Source: Muraenolepis orangiensis (taxonomy: Eukaryota > Chordata > Actinopteri > Gadiformes > Muraenolepididae). From it: a DNA stretch of 64,000 bases. The notes beneath the pieces are model-generated. The model ran no database searches. It saw only the letters and a list, made by a program, of their open reading frames with translations, and was not told the DNA's origin. Location: positions 57,405 to 121,404 of the forward strand of contig CM051019.1 in NCBI GenBank assembly GCA_027704905.1, read 5' to 3'. Positions 63,817 through 64,000 of the stretch are shown in pieces. Each line of letters opens with the position of its first letter. Position 1 is the first letter of the stretch. A program made the translations under genes and the position numbers.

Positions 63817-64000
63817 TTGGAACTTGAAATAAACGTCTGTTGGTTCCTCGTAGAGCTTTGTTGTTTTCCCGACCTGTGCGGTGACATTTGTGATGCTCCA
63901 AATAAAACTTATAGAGTTTTAGGCCTCTAAAACTGGCTCAAAATAACTCATCTCCGTATTCTACTGAAGATGTACTTTGCCACAAACCAAGAAAATGGAA

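Overview
This window is teleost fish genomic DNA. Three things point there: the mix of LINE clades (L2, Rex1-like, RTE, L1/Tx1, an I/Jockey-like element), the tRNA-derived SINEs with GGTTCGA B boxes and a shared CCAATAAAGAGG-type tail, and very long CA/GT microsatellites. No prokaryotic feature is present. Most of the sequence is nested and broken transposable elements. The only likely functional host genes are a tandem family of small secreted Ly6/uPAR-type (LU, three-finger fold) proteins, all on the minus strand.

Layout. 1-5.64 kb: an L2 LINE (minus) split by a 5'-truncated Rex1-like LINE (plus). 5.7-7.6 kb: a wrecked Rab5 GTPase pseudogene (minus) carrying a SINE and an inverted pair of LINE tails. 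8.3-8.7 kb: an N-terminal scrap of a hAT/ZMYM-type transposase. 8.94-9.05 kb: a long inverted repeat. 9.1-12.1 kb: an I/Jockey-like LINE. 12.2-15.15 kb: an RTE-type LINE fused to another LINE tail.

15.2-55.5 kb is a complex tandem array. It holds five LU genes, named here A (16074-17156), B (28942-30319), C (35849-36939), D (44167-45262) and E (54348-gap). A, C and D form one sequence type and B and E another. A-to-B and D-to-E are each joined by the same block: a Gypsy-type LTR element (minus) with a second LTR element's 3' end (plus) inside it, a hAT remnant, and a 52-bp satellite. B-to-C and C-to-D are joined by a second block: L1 remnants, a ~137-bp satellite, a truncated 18S rRNA pseudogene, an integrase fragment and a LINE tail. 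Two near-identical Rex1-like LINEs (24761-28326 and 39910-43557) entered after the blocks had formed; their empty sites survive elsewhere in the array. Two assembly gaps (36953-37052 and 55501-56500) fall inside LU genes.

56.5-64 kb has no recognisable gene: SINEs, LINE tails, an L2 fragment and many microsatellites.

How it fits together: each LU gene is a compact three-exon unit with a TATA-like box, phase-1 introns, ten cysteines in the mature protein and a poly(A) signal. Between the two types the signal-peptide exon is identical and the adjacent 3'UTR is nearly so. The exons for the mature protein differ mostly by amino-acid replacements, which suggests positive selection on a secreted protein family multiplied by repeat-mediated segmental duplication. 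Ligand and tissue cannot be read from the sequence.
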